The notes under the pieces are model-generated. The model did not search any database. It was not told where the DNA came from and worked only from the letters and a program-made list of their open reading frames with translations. Both the position numbers and the translations under genes were made by a program. From Flavobacterium flevense (lineage in GTDB: Bacteria; Bacteroidota; Bacteroidia; Flavobacteriales; Flavobacteriaceae), in assembly GCF_900142775.1 (NCBI RefSeq), contig NZ_FRCC01000002.1, positions 62,001-126,000 on the forward strand: a stretch of DNA of 64,000 nt. Reading direction: 5' to 3'. Of this stretch, positions 17,484-26,235 are shown one piece after another; position 1 is the stretch's first letter; each line of letters begins with the position of its first letter.

Positions 17484-18674
17484 ATGGAAGATTTACTATT
17501 TGAATTTAATCAAAAACTTTCCTTTACTTCGTTAACGTTTCAACGGTATTTGATAAATAAAATTGATATAAACAATCGGTTAATAGCTATAAAAGGAGCA
17601 AGAGGTTCGGGAAAGACAACCCTCATTTTACAAATTGCAAAGAAAATGCTTTCTCCAAAAAGCACGTTATACGTTAGTTTAGATCACATTTATTTTTTCG
17701 AAAATAAACTATATGATTTAGCGAAACAGTTTTCTAATTTCGGAGGAAAACATTTATTACTTGATGAAGTGCATAAATACCCCAATTGGTCCAGAGAAAT
17801 AAAATTGATTTATGATAATTTCCCTTCATTAAATGTAATTTTCACTTCCTCTTCGATGCTTGAAATTTATAAAGCTGAATCGGATTTAAGCAGAAGAGCG
17901 GTTTCTTATAATTTAAAAGAATTATCTTTCAGAGAATTTATTTCGCTCGAAACAGCTAAAGAATTTCCCGTTTTTTCTTTGGAAGATATTCTAAAAAACC
18001 ATAATGAGATTACGCTCCAAATTCTTTCAGCAATAAAACCATTGCCATTGTTTGCCAAATATTTGCAAATGGGTGCTTATCCATACTTTAAAGAAAGTGA
18101 AGCTGATTACCCTCAAAAATTACGCAATACCATAAATCTTATTATTGAAATTGACATCAATGCAGTTGAAGATTTAAATTATGAGACTTTGGTCAAGCTG
18201 AAAAAACTTTTAATAACAGTAGCAACAAGCGCTCCCTTTACTCCAAATATTAGCAAACTGAGCGAAAAAATTGGTGTTTCTAGAAACACGCTTATTCAGG
18301 CAATCAAAATTTTAGACCGTGCAGGATTAGTGAGCGAGTTGTATAAGGATACCACTGGAATAGGAGTCTTAACAAAACCCGAAAAATTGTTTTTGAACAA
18401 CACTAATTTAATGTATGTCTTAGCTAAAGAAAACAGTAATGTAGGAAATGTAAGAGAAACTTTTTTTTTAAACCAATTTAAAGGATTAAGAGAAATTAAT
18501 TTATCTGAAAAATCAGATTTTATTGTAGATAAAAAATATACATTTGAAATTGGAGGAAAAAACAAGAGTAAAAAACAAATTGCTAACATCGAAGATTCTT
18601 TTGTAGCCAAGGATAACATCGAAATTGGATTTGGAAATATTATCCCCGTTTGGCTATTCGGATTTATGTATTAA
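17484..18674 (+). CDS. AAA_14/DUF4143-type ATPase
   Basis: 396 residues from the ATG at 17484 (MEDLLFEFNQKLSF); the frame is open further upstream but lies inside the promoter repeat. Walker A is GARGSGKTT (residues ~38-46), Walker B is LLLDEVHKYPNW, and a sensor-like segment is VIFTSSSMLEI. The middle and C-terminal part resemble the DUF4143 domain, with a winged-helix-like stretch (KIGVSRNTLIQAIKILDRAG). Such single-gene ATPases are common in Bacteroidota accessory DNA; their role is unknown. It is followed by recJ 44 bases later. Confidence 0.8.
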   Translation: MEDLLFEFNQKLSFTSLTFQRYLINKIDINNRLIAIKGARGSGKTTLILQIAKKMLSPKSTLYVSLDHIYFFENKLYDLAKQFSNFGGKHLLLDEVHKYPNWSREIKLIYDNFPSLNVIFTSSSMLEIYKAESDLSRRAVSYNLKELSFREFISLETAKEFPVFSLEDILKNHNEITLQILSAIKPLPLFAKYLQMGAYPYFKESEADYPQKLRNTINLIIEIDINAVEDLNYETLVKLKKLLITVATSAPFTPNISKLSEKIGVSRNTLIQAIKILDRAGLVSELYKDTTGIGVLTKPEKLFLNNTNLMYVLAKENSNVGNVRETFFLNQFKGLREINLSEKSDFIVDKKYTFEIGGKNKSKKQIANIEDSFVAKDNIEIGFGNIIPVWLFGFMY

Positions 18675-18718
18675 TCATAATGTAACTTTCAAAAAATAAT
18701 CTAAAATCTAAAATAAAA

Positions 18719-20416
18719 ATGCGTTGGACTATTAAACCAAAACCTTCGGAAGACAAAATCAAACATTTGGCGCAAGCCTTAAATGTAGAAGATTTTGTAG
18801 CCCAGTTATTAGTACAACGCGGCATTGAAACTTTTGAAGAAGCTAAACATTTTTTCCGCCCTTCGTTAGAACATTTGCACGATCCTTATCTGATGAAAGA
18901 TATGGACAAAGCAATCGAACGTATTAAAAATGCCATCGAAAACCAGGAACGCATTCTGGTTTTTGGCGATTACGATGTCGATGGAACCACAGCAGTTTCG
19001 CTTGTTTCTTCTTATTTAAAAAGTTTTTACCCCAATGTTGCCACTTATATTCCGGATCGCTATGATGAAGGATACGGCGTGTCTTTTAAGGGAATTGACT
19101 TTGCCGATGACAATGGTTTTTCGTTGATTATTGCACTGGATTGTGGTATTAAATCGATCGATCATGTGGCTTACGCCAAAGAAAGAAATATTGATTTCAT
19201 TATTTGTGACCACCACCGTCCGGGAGAAACTTTACCCGAAGCCGTTGCCATATTAGACCCTAAAAGAACCGATTGCAACTATCCCTATGATGAATTATGC
19301 GGTTGCGGAATTGGGTTTAAACTCATTCAGGCATTAGGCATGAACAGAGAGCAGACTATTGAAGATCTGGCTCCTTATCTTGATTTGGTTGCCACGGCTA
19401 TAGCTGCCGATATTGTACCCATGACAGGTGAAAATCGCGTGCTGGCTTATTTTGGCTTACAGGTAATCAACAACAATCCCAGACCCGGAATTAAAGCTTT
19501 AATCCATCAGGTAAAAAAACAAACTTTAGATATTACGGATGTTGTTTTTATTGTCGCACCCCGAATTAATGCAGCCGGACGGATCAAACACGGTAATCAT
19601 GCTGTTGAATTATTATCCGAATTTGATTTTGAACAGGCACAGCAATTTGCATCTGAAATTGAAAAATACAACGCAGACCGAAAAGATTTAGACAAACACA
19701 TTACCAGAGAAGCTTTTGAACAAATTGAACAAAATCAGGAGCAGGAACGTTTTACAACCGTTGTTTTTCAGGAAAACTGGCACAAAGGCGTTATTGGGAT
19801 TGTAGCTTCCCGATTGATTGAAACCTATTATCGTCCTACCTTAGTTTTTACTAAAAGTGGTGACAAATATGCTGCTTCGGCACGTTCCGTAAAAGGTTTT
19901 GATGTCTATAATGCCTTAGAAGCCTGCTCAGAACATTTGGAGCAATTTGGCGGACACATGTATGCCGCAGGAATGACTTTAAAGGCGGAAAATTATGCTG
20001 TTTTCAAAGAAGCATTTGAAAAACAAGTACAAAAAACGATTCATCCTGACCAACGAATTCCTGAAATAGAAATTGATGCGGAAATCAACTTTTCGGATAT
20101 TACGCCTAAACTTACCCGTATTTTAAAACAGTTTGAGCCTTTTGGCCCCATGAATATGACTCCTGTTTTTTTAACTAAAAACGTAATAGATACTGGTTAT
20201 GCTAAAAAGCTGGGAGCAGCTGACGAACATTTAAAATTATTTGTAAAACAATCCCGAAGTCCCGGTGCCGAAGGTATTGCAGCTATCGGTTTTGGACTGG
20301 GAAATAAAATAGATTTAACTACGAATCAAAAACCTTTTCAAATCGCTTATTGCATTGATGAAAATGAATGGAATGGTCAAATTTCGACTCAGTTACGATT
20401 AAAAAGCATTCGATAA
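18719..20416 (+). CDS. recJ: Single-stranded-DNA-specific exonuclease RecJ
   Basis: 565 residues. A 5'-3' ssDNA exonuclease of recombination and repair. The DHH-family metal motifs are VFGDYDVDGTTA, ALDCGIKS and CDHHRP. The DHHA1 domain contains SARSVKGFDVYNAL and FGGHMYAAGMTL, and the C-terminal OB-like part is complete. Its stop codon shares one base with the ATG of the MFS gene (TAATG), which implies translational coupling. Confidence 0.95.
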   Translation: MRWTIKPKPSEDKIKHLAQALNVEDFVAQLLVQRGIETFEEAKHFFRPSLEHLHDPYLMKDMDKAIERIKNAIENQERILVFGDYDVDGTTAVSLVSSYLKSFYPNVATYIPDRYDEGYGVSFKGIDFADDNGFSLIIALDCGIKSIDHVAYAKERNIDFIICDHHRPGETLPEAVAILDPKRTDCNYPYDELCGCGIGFKLIQALGMNREQTIEDLAPYLDLVATAIAADIVPMTGENRVLAYFGLQVINNNPRPGIKALIHQVKKQTLDITDVVFIVAPRINAAGRIKHGNHAVELLSEFDFEQAQQFASEIEKYNADRKDLDKHITREAFEQIEQNQEQERFTTVVFQENWHKGVIGIVASRLIETYYRPTLVFTKSGDKYAASARSVKGFDVYNALEACSEHLEQFGGHMYAAGMTLKAENYAVFKEAFEKQVQKTIHPDQRIPEIEIDAEINFSDITPKLTRILKQFEPFGPMNMTPVFLTKNVIDTGYAKKLGAADEHLKLFVKQSRSPGAEGIAAIGFGLGNKIDLTTNQKPFQIAYCIDENEWNGQISTQLRLKSIR

Positions 20417-21696
20417 TGAATTCAAAAAAAATAAAAAAAGATCCTTACGCAGCTTTACGATACAAAGAATTTAATACTTTTTTATTCCTCCGTTTTGCTA
20501 TGGTTTTTGCCTGGTCCATGCAATTTATAGTAATCGAATGGCAAGTTTACAGTATTACTAAAGATGCACTTTCTCTGGGAATTATTGGATTAATGGAAGT
20601 CATTCCAGCCGTTTCATTGGCTTTATTTGCAGGTCATATTGTGGATCAAAAAGAGAAAAAAGGCTTATTGATGAAATGTATCTTTGGCTTTTCAGTAATA
20701 AGTTTCGGACTGTTTTTACTCACATGGCCGGCTGTAGTCGAAGGTTATTCGAATCAAATTATTTTATATTTTATTTATTTCCTGGTGTTTTTAGGCGGAT
20801 TAGTAAGAGCTTTTCTGGGCCCCACAATCTTTTCGCTTTTATCGCTTATTGTACCTAAAAAAGTATATCCTAATGCTGCTACCTGGAGCAGTACTGTCTG
20901 GCAAATTGCTGCTGTGGTAGGCCCTGCTGTTGCTGGGTTTTCAATTACTTTAATGGGAGTACACTGGTCTTTATGTTTGGTTTTTGCCTGTTCCCTAATG
21001 GCTTTGCTTGCTTTGTCTCAAATAAGTGAAAAACCTATTTTAAATCCAAAAATTGGTGAACCTGTCATGCAAAGTTTAGCCGAAGGAATCAAATTTGTTT
21101 TTAACAATAAAACCGTTTTAGGTGCTATTACATTAGATATGGTTGCCGTACTTTTTGGTGGTGCCGTTGCACTTTTACCCATTTTTGCACAGGATATTTT
21201 AAAAGTAGGTCCGGAAGGTTTTGGTTTTTTAAGAGCCGCGCCTGCAGTTGGTGCTTTTTTAACGATGCTAATTACAGCTTATGTGCCGTTGAGTAAAAAT
21301 GCCGGAATGAAATTATTAGCAGCCATTTTTGGTTTCGGAGTTTGTATCATCATTTTTGGGCTTTCAACTTTATTCTGGGTTTCCCTTTTTGCCTTATTTT
21401 TCAGTGGTGTTTTTGATGGAATTTCGGTGGTTATTCGTCAAACCATTTTGCAAATAAAAACTCCGGACAATATGCGTGGCCGGGTTTCGGCGGTAAATTC
21501 TATGTTTGTGGGTTCTTCGAATGAGCTGGGTGCTTTTGAAAGCGGATTAACGGCCCGATTAATGGGAACAGTAACAGCGGTAGTATTTGGCGGAAGCATG
21601 ACACTTTTAGTGGTGTTAACTACCGGAATTATTTCTCCCTCTTTTAGAAAATTAGATTTAACAAAAGACATTGAAGAACACGAAAAAGAGGATTAA
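20416..21696 (+). CDS. Major facilitator superfamily transporter, EntS-like exporter
   Basis: 426 residues from the ATG that overlaps the recJ stop (MNSKKIKKDPYAALRYKEF). About twelve hydrophobic helices are visible. The sequence resembles the MFS branch that includes enterobactin exporter EntS and similar drug/siderophore exporters (VYSITKDALSLGIIGLMEVIPA, LPIFAQDILKVGPEGFGFLRAAP). No siderophore genes are nearby, so the substrate is unknown. The TAATG overlap suggests it is expressed with recJ. Confidence 0.85.
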   Translation: MNSKKIKKDPYAALRYKEFNTFLFLRFAMVFAWSMQFIVIEWQVYSITKDALSLGIIGLMEVIPAVSLALFAGHIVDQKEKKGLLMKCIFGFSVISFGLFLLTWPAVVEGYSNQIILYFIYFLVFLGGLVRAFLGPTIFSLLSLIVPKKVYPNAATWSSTVWQIAAVVGPAVAGFSITLMGVHWSLCLVFACSLMALLALSQISEKPILNPKIGEPVMQSLAEGIKFVFNNKTVLGAITLDMVAVLFGGAVALLPIFAQDILKVGPEGFGFLRAAPAVGAFLTMLITAYVPLSKNAGMKLLAAIFGFGVCIIIFGLSTLFWVSLFALFFSGVFDGISVVIRQTILQIKTPDNMRGRVSAVNSMFVGSSNELGAFESGLTARLMGTVTAVVFGGSMTLLVVLTTGIISPSFRKLDLTKDIEEHEKED

Positions 21697-21801
21697 AAAA
21701 CCTCACTTTCTTAAAATTCAGATAAAATAACCTTCAAACACGAAGCTTAATTTATAAATTAGGTTTAAAATTGTATTTTCACAGCATATTTAAACCAAAC
21801 T

Positions 21802-22848
21802 ATGAGCTTTAAAACCAAAATAAATTTAGTAAGACGAAAAATCACCCGCAGTTTAACCCAAAATATTGGGAGTACTAAATGGAATACCAATCCCAATGCT
21901 GCCGTCGAATTTAAGCAACTATTGATCTCCCGCCCTAACCATCGTTTAGGAAATTTGCTGATGATAACTCCGCTGGTTCAGGAAATTAATGCTGCATTTC
22001 CTGATTGCAAAATTGATTTATTTGTAAAAGGGGGATTAGCTCCAGTTATTTTTAAAAATTATCCGTCAGTACAGGAATATATTATTTTACCACGAAAGCC
22101 CTTTAAAGAACTGGTTAAATATTTTATGGTTTGGTACAAAATCAAGCGAAAAAAATATGATTTAGTCATCAATATTGACAAAGGTTCCTCTTCCGGGCGA
22201 TTATCAACTCAGTTTGCAAACGCTAATTTTAAATTTTTTGGGGAATTAAATGATGAAATCGTTCAGGAATATGCCGATTATAACCACATGGCAAAATACC
22301 CTGTTTACGAATTTCGGTATTATTTAAAGAAGTTAGGAATAGCTGTAAAAAACAGCGAAGTTCCCAGCATTAGTATGAATCTTAGTGCTAAAGAAATTGA
22401 AGATGCCAAATTAGTTTTAGACCAACTCGTTCCTGATTCTAAAAAAACCATTGCCATTTTTACATTTGCAACAGGAGCCAAATGTTATACTTCTGAGTGG
22501 TGGAATACTTTTTATAAAAAATTACAAGAGAATTTTGCTGATTACAATATCGTTGAAGTTTTGCCAGTCGAAAATGTTTCCCAAATAGATTTTAAAGCAC
22601 CTCATTTTTACAGTAAAGATGTTCGTGAAATAGCTGCTTTTATTGCTAATACTGCTATTTTTATTGGTGCCGATAGCGGTATCATGCATCTTGCCTGTGC
22701 CTCACAAACTACTGTTTTGGGACTTTTTCATGTCACAAAACCCGAAAAGTATGAACCTTATGGCAACGGTAGTCAGCCTATTGATACCAGTACAACCAGT
22801 CTTGAATCCATGATAAACATTATTAAAGACAAGTTGAGTCAGTCCTAA
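21802..22848 (+). CDS. Glycosyltransferase family 9 (heptosyltransferase-like)
   Basis: 348 residues. The family's C-terminal nucleotide-sugar site is visible as FIGADSGIMHLACASQTTVLGLF, and the N-terminal domain opens with SRPNHRLGNLLMITPLVQE. GT9 enzymes add heptose (or another sugar) to the inner core of lipopolysaccharide on the cytoplasmic face of the inner membrane. Whether this host makes heptose is not shown here. It may relate to the lipid A genes lpxH-like and LpxR-like also in the window. Confidence 0.88.
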   Translation: MSFKTKINLVRRKITRSLTQNIGSTKWNTNPNAAVEFKQLLISRPNHRLGNLLMITPLVQEINAAFPDCKIDLFVKGGLAPVIFKNYPSVQEYIILPRKPFKELVKYFMVWYKIKRKKYDLVINIDKGSSSGRLSTQFANANFKFFGELNDEIVQEYADYNHMAKYPVYEFRYYLKKLGIAVKNSEVPSISMNLSAKEIEDAKLVLDQLVPDSKKTIAIFTFATGAKCYTSEWWNTFYKKLQENFADYNIVEVLPVENVSQIDFKAPHFYSKDVREIAAFIANTAIFIGADSGIMHLACASQTTVLGLFHVTKPEKYEPYGNGSQPIDTSTTSLESMINIIKDKLSQS

Positions 22849-22895
22849 TCTCCAAATTAAATTATTTTTTATTTAGAATTAATATAAATAATATT

Positions 22896-22903
22896 TATAT
22901 TTG
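22896..22903 (+). promoter_or_regulatory. -7 promoter element (TATATTTG)
   Basis: Exact TAnnTTTG match 19 bases before the ATG of the small Cys-rich protein gene, implying a very short leader. Confidence 0.5.
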
Positions 22904-22922
22904 TTTCATACAATATATCATT

Positions 22923-23279
22923 ATGGAACAAATACACCAAATATATTTAAACAGTCTGGGAATTGCTTTTTACTGGGAAAAAGAAGAAGGAGTTATTCCT
23001 AATAGAATTCAATTGATATTTAAGGAAATTGGATTGTTTTTTACCCTTACTGAGCTTAAAGATTTCAACTATCTAATTGACGAAAGTATAGCCAAAAACA
23101 GCTGTTGTGAAGCCTGTGCTTTTAAAAATGGAAATTGCAAGTTTCTGCTAAAAACACCTATGTATCCACTGGATTTATCGGTTTCAATGGAAGAATTAAA
23201 ACACATTAAGGATTTAGTAAACGGAACTTTGTTTAAAATAAATATGGAAATATATTTAAATGGAGAAGGTAAAAATTAA
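22923..23279 (+). CDS. Small Cys-cluster protein of unknown function
   Basis: 118 residues, function not recognised. A cysteine cluster SCCEACAFKNGNCKF (residues ~59-73) could bind a metal or Fe-S centre. The remaining sequence is mixed helix/strand with no signal peptide, so it is probably cytoplasmic. It has its own promoter-like element. Its end overlaps the convergent lpxH-like gene by 4 bases. Confidence 0.65.
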   Translation: MEQIHQIYLNSLGIAFYWEKEEGVIPNRIQLIFKEIGLFFTLTELKDFNYLIDESIAKNSCCEACAFKNGNCKFLLKTPMYPLDLSVSMEELKHIKDLVNGTLFKINMEIYLNGEGKN

Positions 23280-24019
23280 TTTTCGAAAGTTTTAATTTCA
23301 AAATTTTCTCCGTCGAAAACACCATAGGTAAAGTATGAAATCCAGTCACCCAGATTGACATAATCCGAGTTTTCGCCAACTGGATGAATCATTGGCAAGT
23401 GACGGTGACCAAAAATCAGGTAATTATAATGTTTGGTTTCTAATTTACGTTTGGCGTATAAAATCAGCCATTCCTTATCTTCTCCCAGAAACTTAACATC
23501 CGATTCTCCTGAAATCAATTTGTTTTTTACCGAAAGATATTGCGCCAAACGCACGCCAATGTCGGGATGCAACCATCTGAAAAGCCATTTGGAAAACGGA
23601 TTCGTAAACACTTTTTTCATGCGTTTGTACCCTAAATCGCCGGGACCTTTTCCGTCTCCATGCCCAATAAGAAAGGTTTTTCCATTAAAAGTAAACTCCT
23701 TATTGTCATGAAAAACAGGAATATTCAGTTCCTTTTTGAAATAATCATCCATCCATAAATCATGATTTCCTACGAAGAAATAAATTGGGATTCCGCTGTC
23801 GCGAATTTCGGCCAATTTGCCTAAAACCCGAACAAAACCCTTAGGAACAACCGTTTTATATTCGAACCAGAAATCGAATAAATCACCTAAAAGAAAAATA
23901 GCTTCGGCATCTTTTTTCACTTCGTCAAGCCAGGCAACAAATTTTTGTTCTCTGGGAAAACTTAATTCGGCTGTTGGCGCTCCAAAATGCTGGTCAGAAG
24001 CAAAATAAACTTTTTTCAT
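23276..24019 (-). CDS. lpxH: UDP-2,3-diacylglucosamine diphosphatase (LpxH-type)
   Basis: 247 residues. A metallophosphoesterase that releases UMP to give lipid X in lipid A synthesis, peripheral to the inner membrane. The metal-binding motifs are in order: SDQHFG, GDLFDFWFEY, GNHDLWM, GHGDGKG and FGHRHLPM. The fold and spacing match LpxH-type enzymes rather than generic phosphoesterases. It is followed by queD 41 bases upstream on the same strand; pathway linkage is not expected. Confidence 0.85.
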   Translation of the reverse strand: MKKVYFASDQHFGAPTAELSFPREQKFVAWLDEVKKDAEAIFLLGDLFDFWFEYKTVVPKGFVRVLGKLAEIRDSGIPIYFFVGNHDLWMDDYFKKELNIPVFHDNKEFTFNGKTFLIGHGDGKGPGDLGYKRMKKVFTNPFSKWLFRWLHPDIGVRLAQYLSVKNKLISGESDVKFLGEDKEWLILYAKRKLETKHYNYLIFGHRHLPMIHPVGENSDYVNLGDWISYFTYGVFDGENFEIKTFEN

Positions 24020-24060
24020 TTAGATAAACTTGGAATTTGGAATTTAAAAAATTGGAATTT

Positions 24061-24513
24061 CTACAAATTATCACTGGCAAACCATTCGGCAAACGAAGAT
24101 TCGGTTTCTTGCAATTTTAAAGAAAATAGTGTAATTCCTGCCGGTAATCTGCCGATTATTCTTTGCGCAAAATCAACTACCATATTTTCACTGGTAGGCT
24201 GATAATCAACTAAAATTACGTGATGCCCACGATTTTTTAATTCCATAGCCAGTTCAATATGTGGCGTGGTTTCGTTAAAAACAGTGGCGTGATCAAACTG
24301 ATCTACAATTTCTTCTTTGACAATTTTTTTCAAATCCGAGAAATCGATAACCATTCCAAATTTCACATCATTACGGTTTGTAATTGGTTTTCCGATAACC
24401 GTTACAGACAATTTATAACTATGACCATGTACGTTTTTACATTTTCCGTCGTAACCGTATAAGGCATGACCTGTTTCGAAACTAAATTGTTTTGTAATTC
24501 GGATATTACTCAT
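24061..24513 (-). CDS. queD: 6-carboxytetrahydropterin synthase (QueD)
   Basis: 150 residues. It converts dihydroneopterin triphosphate into 6-carboxy-5,6,7,8-tetrahydropterin on the path to queuosine. The zinc-binding histidines lie in SFETGHALYG and NVHGHSYKLSV, and the catalytic Cys is in KCKNVHGH, the QueD/PTPS arrangement. The later catalytic segment DHATVFNE and the pterin-anchoring Glu in PTSENMVVDFA are present. I favour QueD over a biopterin enzyme because of the C-x3-HGH motif and the bacterial context. Confidence 0.9.
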   Translation of the reverse strand: MSNIRITKQFSFETGHALYGYDGKCKNVHGHSYKLSVTVIGKPITNRNDVKFGMVIDFSDLKKIVKEEIVDQFDHATVFNETTPHIELAMELKNRGHHVILVDYQPTSENMVVDFAQRIIGRLPAGITLFSLKLQETESSFAEWFASDNL

Positions 24514-24585
24514 TGTAGATTTTATTTTGACTGCAAATTTAATGAATTGATATGAGAAATGAGTTGAAAATTGTTCGTTTGAAAT

Positions 24586-24681
24586 TTAAGCAGCTTCTAG
24601 CCCCGGTAGCAGCGGCATCCTTTTATCTCTTTCTCAAAAAGAGATAAAAGATATAGCGGATGACGGGAATAGCTACTTAAA
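24586..24681 (+). other. Structured repeat element, copy 2 (possible ncRNA)
   Basis: Shares the ends of the element at 10013 (TAGCCCCGGTAGCAGCGG at the left; ATAGCGGATGACGGGAATAG at the right). The central hairpin is 13 bp and perfect (24620-24632 with 24638-24650, loop CTCAA) but has a different sequence from copy 1. In this copy an additional outer pairing TTTAAG...CTTAAA with AGCT...AGCT closes the structure. It sits between queD and the enoyl-CoA hydratase gene. Confidence 0.5.
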
Positions 24682-24685
24682 AAAA

Positions 24686-25453
24686 TTATTTTTTGAATTG
24701 GGTTAATGCTTTTTTAGTAAAATCTGACAATACTAATTGTCCCGTAATGGCTGCCCTTTCGAGCAAAAGTGAATCCCAGTTTTCAGTTCCTTCCCAAATA
24801 ACTTTCTTCATTTCGAATAAAGCATCAGGATTATAGGACGCTAATTTGGAGCTGAACTCAGCAATAGCAATATCTAATAATTCAGTAGTTTCAAAAACGG
24901 CAGCATACAAACCTTTTTGTTGTGCCCAAGCCGCCGGTTTCCATTCGTGAGCTGCTAAAGTCATTTCGGTCATAGCCGTTTTACCTATTTTCCTGCTCAC
25001 GGCAGGTTCTATCACAAAAGGACCAATTCCGATAGCTAATTCGGATAATTTTACAGAAGCATTCGCTGTTGCAAAAACATAATCGCAAGCTGCAGCAATA
25101 CCTACTCCTCCTCCTACTGCTTTGCCATGAATACGTCCCACAATCAGCTTCGAACAGCGACGCATGGTATTAATCAAATAAGCAAAGCCTGAAAAAAATG
25201 CCAATCCTTCTTCGGGATTGGAAACAGCCAAAAGTTCCTCAAAAGAAGCTCCGGCACAAAAAGCTGCTGTTCCTTTGCTCTTTAAAACAATGACATTAAC
25301 GGCATCATTAACGCTTAAAGTATTGATTTCGGAAGTCAGTGAATCCAATAAAACGCGGGGAAAAGAATTACTTGCCGGATGTCCAAACTCGACTGTAGCA
25401 ATACTATTTTCAATAGTGGTAATTAAGGAACCATTAGAACTTGGCATATTCAT
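24686..25453 (-). CDS. Enoyl-CoA hydratase/isomerase family protein
   Basis: 255 residues of the crotonase fold. The oxyanion-hole segments are FCAGASFEELL and VGRIHGKAVGGGVGIAAACDYVF. At the usual catalytic positions, GIGPFVIEPAVSRKIG has a Glu in the second site, while the first Glu position appears altered, so hydratase activity is uncertain. Specific substrate (fatty acyl, methylglutaconyl or phenylacetyl-CoA) cannot be told from sequence. It is a single gene with no beta-oxidation partners in view. Confidence 0.8.
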   Translation of the reverse strand: MNMPSSNGSLITTIENSIATVEFGHPASNSFPRVLLDSLTSEINTLSVNDAVNVIVLKSKGTAAFCAGASFEELLAVSNPEEGLAFFSGFAYLINTMRRCSKLIVGRIHGKAVGGGVGIAAACDYVFATANASVKLSELAIGIGPFVIEPAVSRKIGKTAMTEMTLAAHEWKPAAWAQQKGLYAAVFETTELLDIAIAEFSSKLASYNPDALFEMKKVIWEGTENWDSLLLERAAITGQLVLSDFTKKALTQFKK

Positions 25454-25534
25454 TGCAGTTTTTAGGTAAAGTTAAAAATATTAGACAAAAAGCATAGTTT
25501 TTTTGAAAGTTGTTTTTTTAATCCGATAAAATAC

Positions 25535-25542
25535 TATATTTG
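25535..25542 (+). promoter_or_regulatory. -7 promoter element of the tRNA-Ala transcript (TATATTTG)
   Basis: Exact TAnnTTTG match, with a TTG at 25510-25512. It lies just before the tRNA remnant, so the predicted transcript would run through the remnant into the intact tRNA-Ala. Confidence 0.5.
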
Positions 25543-25552
25543 CCCCGTAATT

Positions 25553-25604
25553 GGGGGATTAGCTCATTTGGCTAAAACGTCCCGATAGCCTCGGGAAGGT
25601 GACC
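25553..25604 (+). pseudogene. Partial tRNA-Ala remnant with swapped anticodon arm
   Basis: The first 22 bases equal those of the intact tRNA-Ala at 25623. The D stem is then broken (AAAC instead of GAGC). A 17-base segment of exactly anticodon-arm length (TCCCG-ATAGCCT-CGGGA) replaces the original arm, with U33 and a nominal anticodon AGC. AGGTGACC matches the variable/T-arm start and then similarity ends, so the T arm and 3' acceptor strand are missing. It cannot be a working tRNA. Confidence 0.7.
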
Positions 25605-25622
25605 TATCGTTAAAATAAAATT

Positions 25623-25699
25623 GGGGGATTAGCTCATTTGGCTAGAGCGCTTGCCTGGCAGGCAAGAGGTGACCGGTTCGAATCCGGTATTCTCCACCA
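25623..25699 (+). tRNA. tRNA-Ala (anticodon GGC), CCA encoded
   Basis: 77 bases. The acceptor GGGGGAT pairs with ATTCTCC, including a G3-U70 wobble, the main identity element of tRNA-Ala. T8 A9 and the D arm GCTC/GAGC are normal. The anticodon arm CTTGC-CTGGCAG-GCAAG gives anticodon GGC. The T arm ACCGG-TTCGAAT-CCGGT is perfect, the discriminator is A and the 3' CCA is encoded. A terminator follows. Confidence 0.97.
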
Positions 25700-25707
25700 A
25701 TAAAATC

Positions 25708-25740
25708 AAGCCTTGCAGAAATGTAAGGCTTTTTTATTTT
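25708..25740 (+). terminator. Rho-independent terminator after tRNA-Ala
   Basis: AAGCCTT (25708-25714) pairs with AAGGCTT (25725-25731), followed by TTTTATTTT. Confidence 0.75.
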
Positions 25741-25791
25741 ACCTAAGTGTACTTTTAGAGTCTAGTTTTTAGAATATAAATTATGATTTTA

Positions 25792-25905
25792 TTAGTCTTC
25801 ATCAGATTGAGATTTTATCTTCTCAAAACTAAAAACCAAAACAAGCAAGAGACATCCTATTGCCCAGATTGATGATAGAAGTGTAGTGGCTGAAATAAAA
25901 CACAA
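25792..25905 (-). pseudogene. Possible small or truncated membrane-protein frame
   Basis: A reading frame without ATG, openable only from a TTG. Read from that codon it is 37 codons with one clear hydrophobic helix followed by a charged tail (VFSFEKIKSQSDED). It may be the tail of a lost membrane protein. The stretch 25741-26201 otherwise holds no intact gene: I see AT-rich DNA, this fragment and a stop-interrupted frame at 26113. Confidence 0.25.
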
Positions 25906-26112
25906 GAAATCAATCTATGCCTTTAAAATTAATTATTTATTTAAAGCTATAGGTTTAAAATAAATTTGTATTATTCAAGTTATAGGTTTTCTGTATCAAT
26001 TTCGTGTTAACATTATTTACATCTCCCATTTTTTTGAGTTAAATAACCATACATAAATACTTTTTTTAAATCGACACAATTGTTATACTTTTACTACAAT
26101 TATTAATTGCCA

Positions 26113-26235
26113 ATGCCAATCGAAAGAACTAACCTTGTCTTTAAAGAATAATATAATGAGTTGATTGAAAGGCTTAAGGAGATAATTAAAAACACATATT
26201 TATGGATGAAAATGAAAATAAAGAAACAAATGTAA
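26113..26235 (+). pseudogene. Stop-interrupted short frame before the Abi-alpha gene
   Basis: From the ATG at 26113 the frame reads MPIERTNLVFKE, then TAA at 26149, then continues in frame as YNELIERLKEIIKNTYLW before overlapping the start of the Abi-alpha gene in another frame. The helical, charged character on both sides of the single stop suggests a decayed gene. No family is recognised. Confidence 0.3.
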
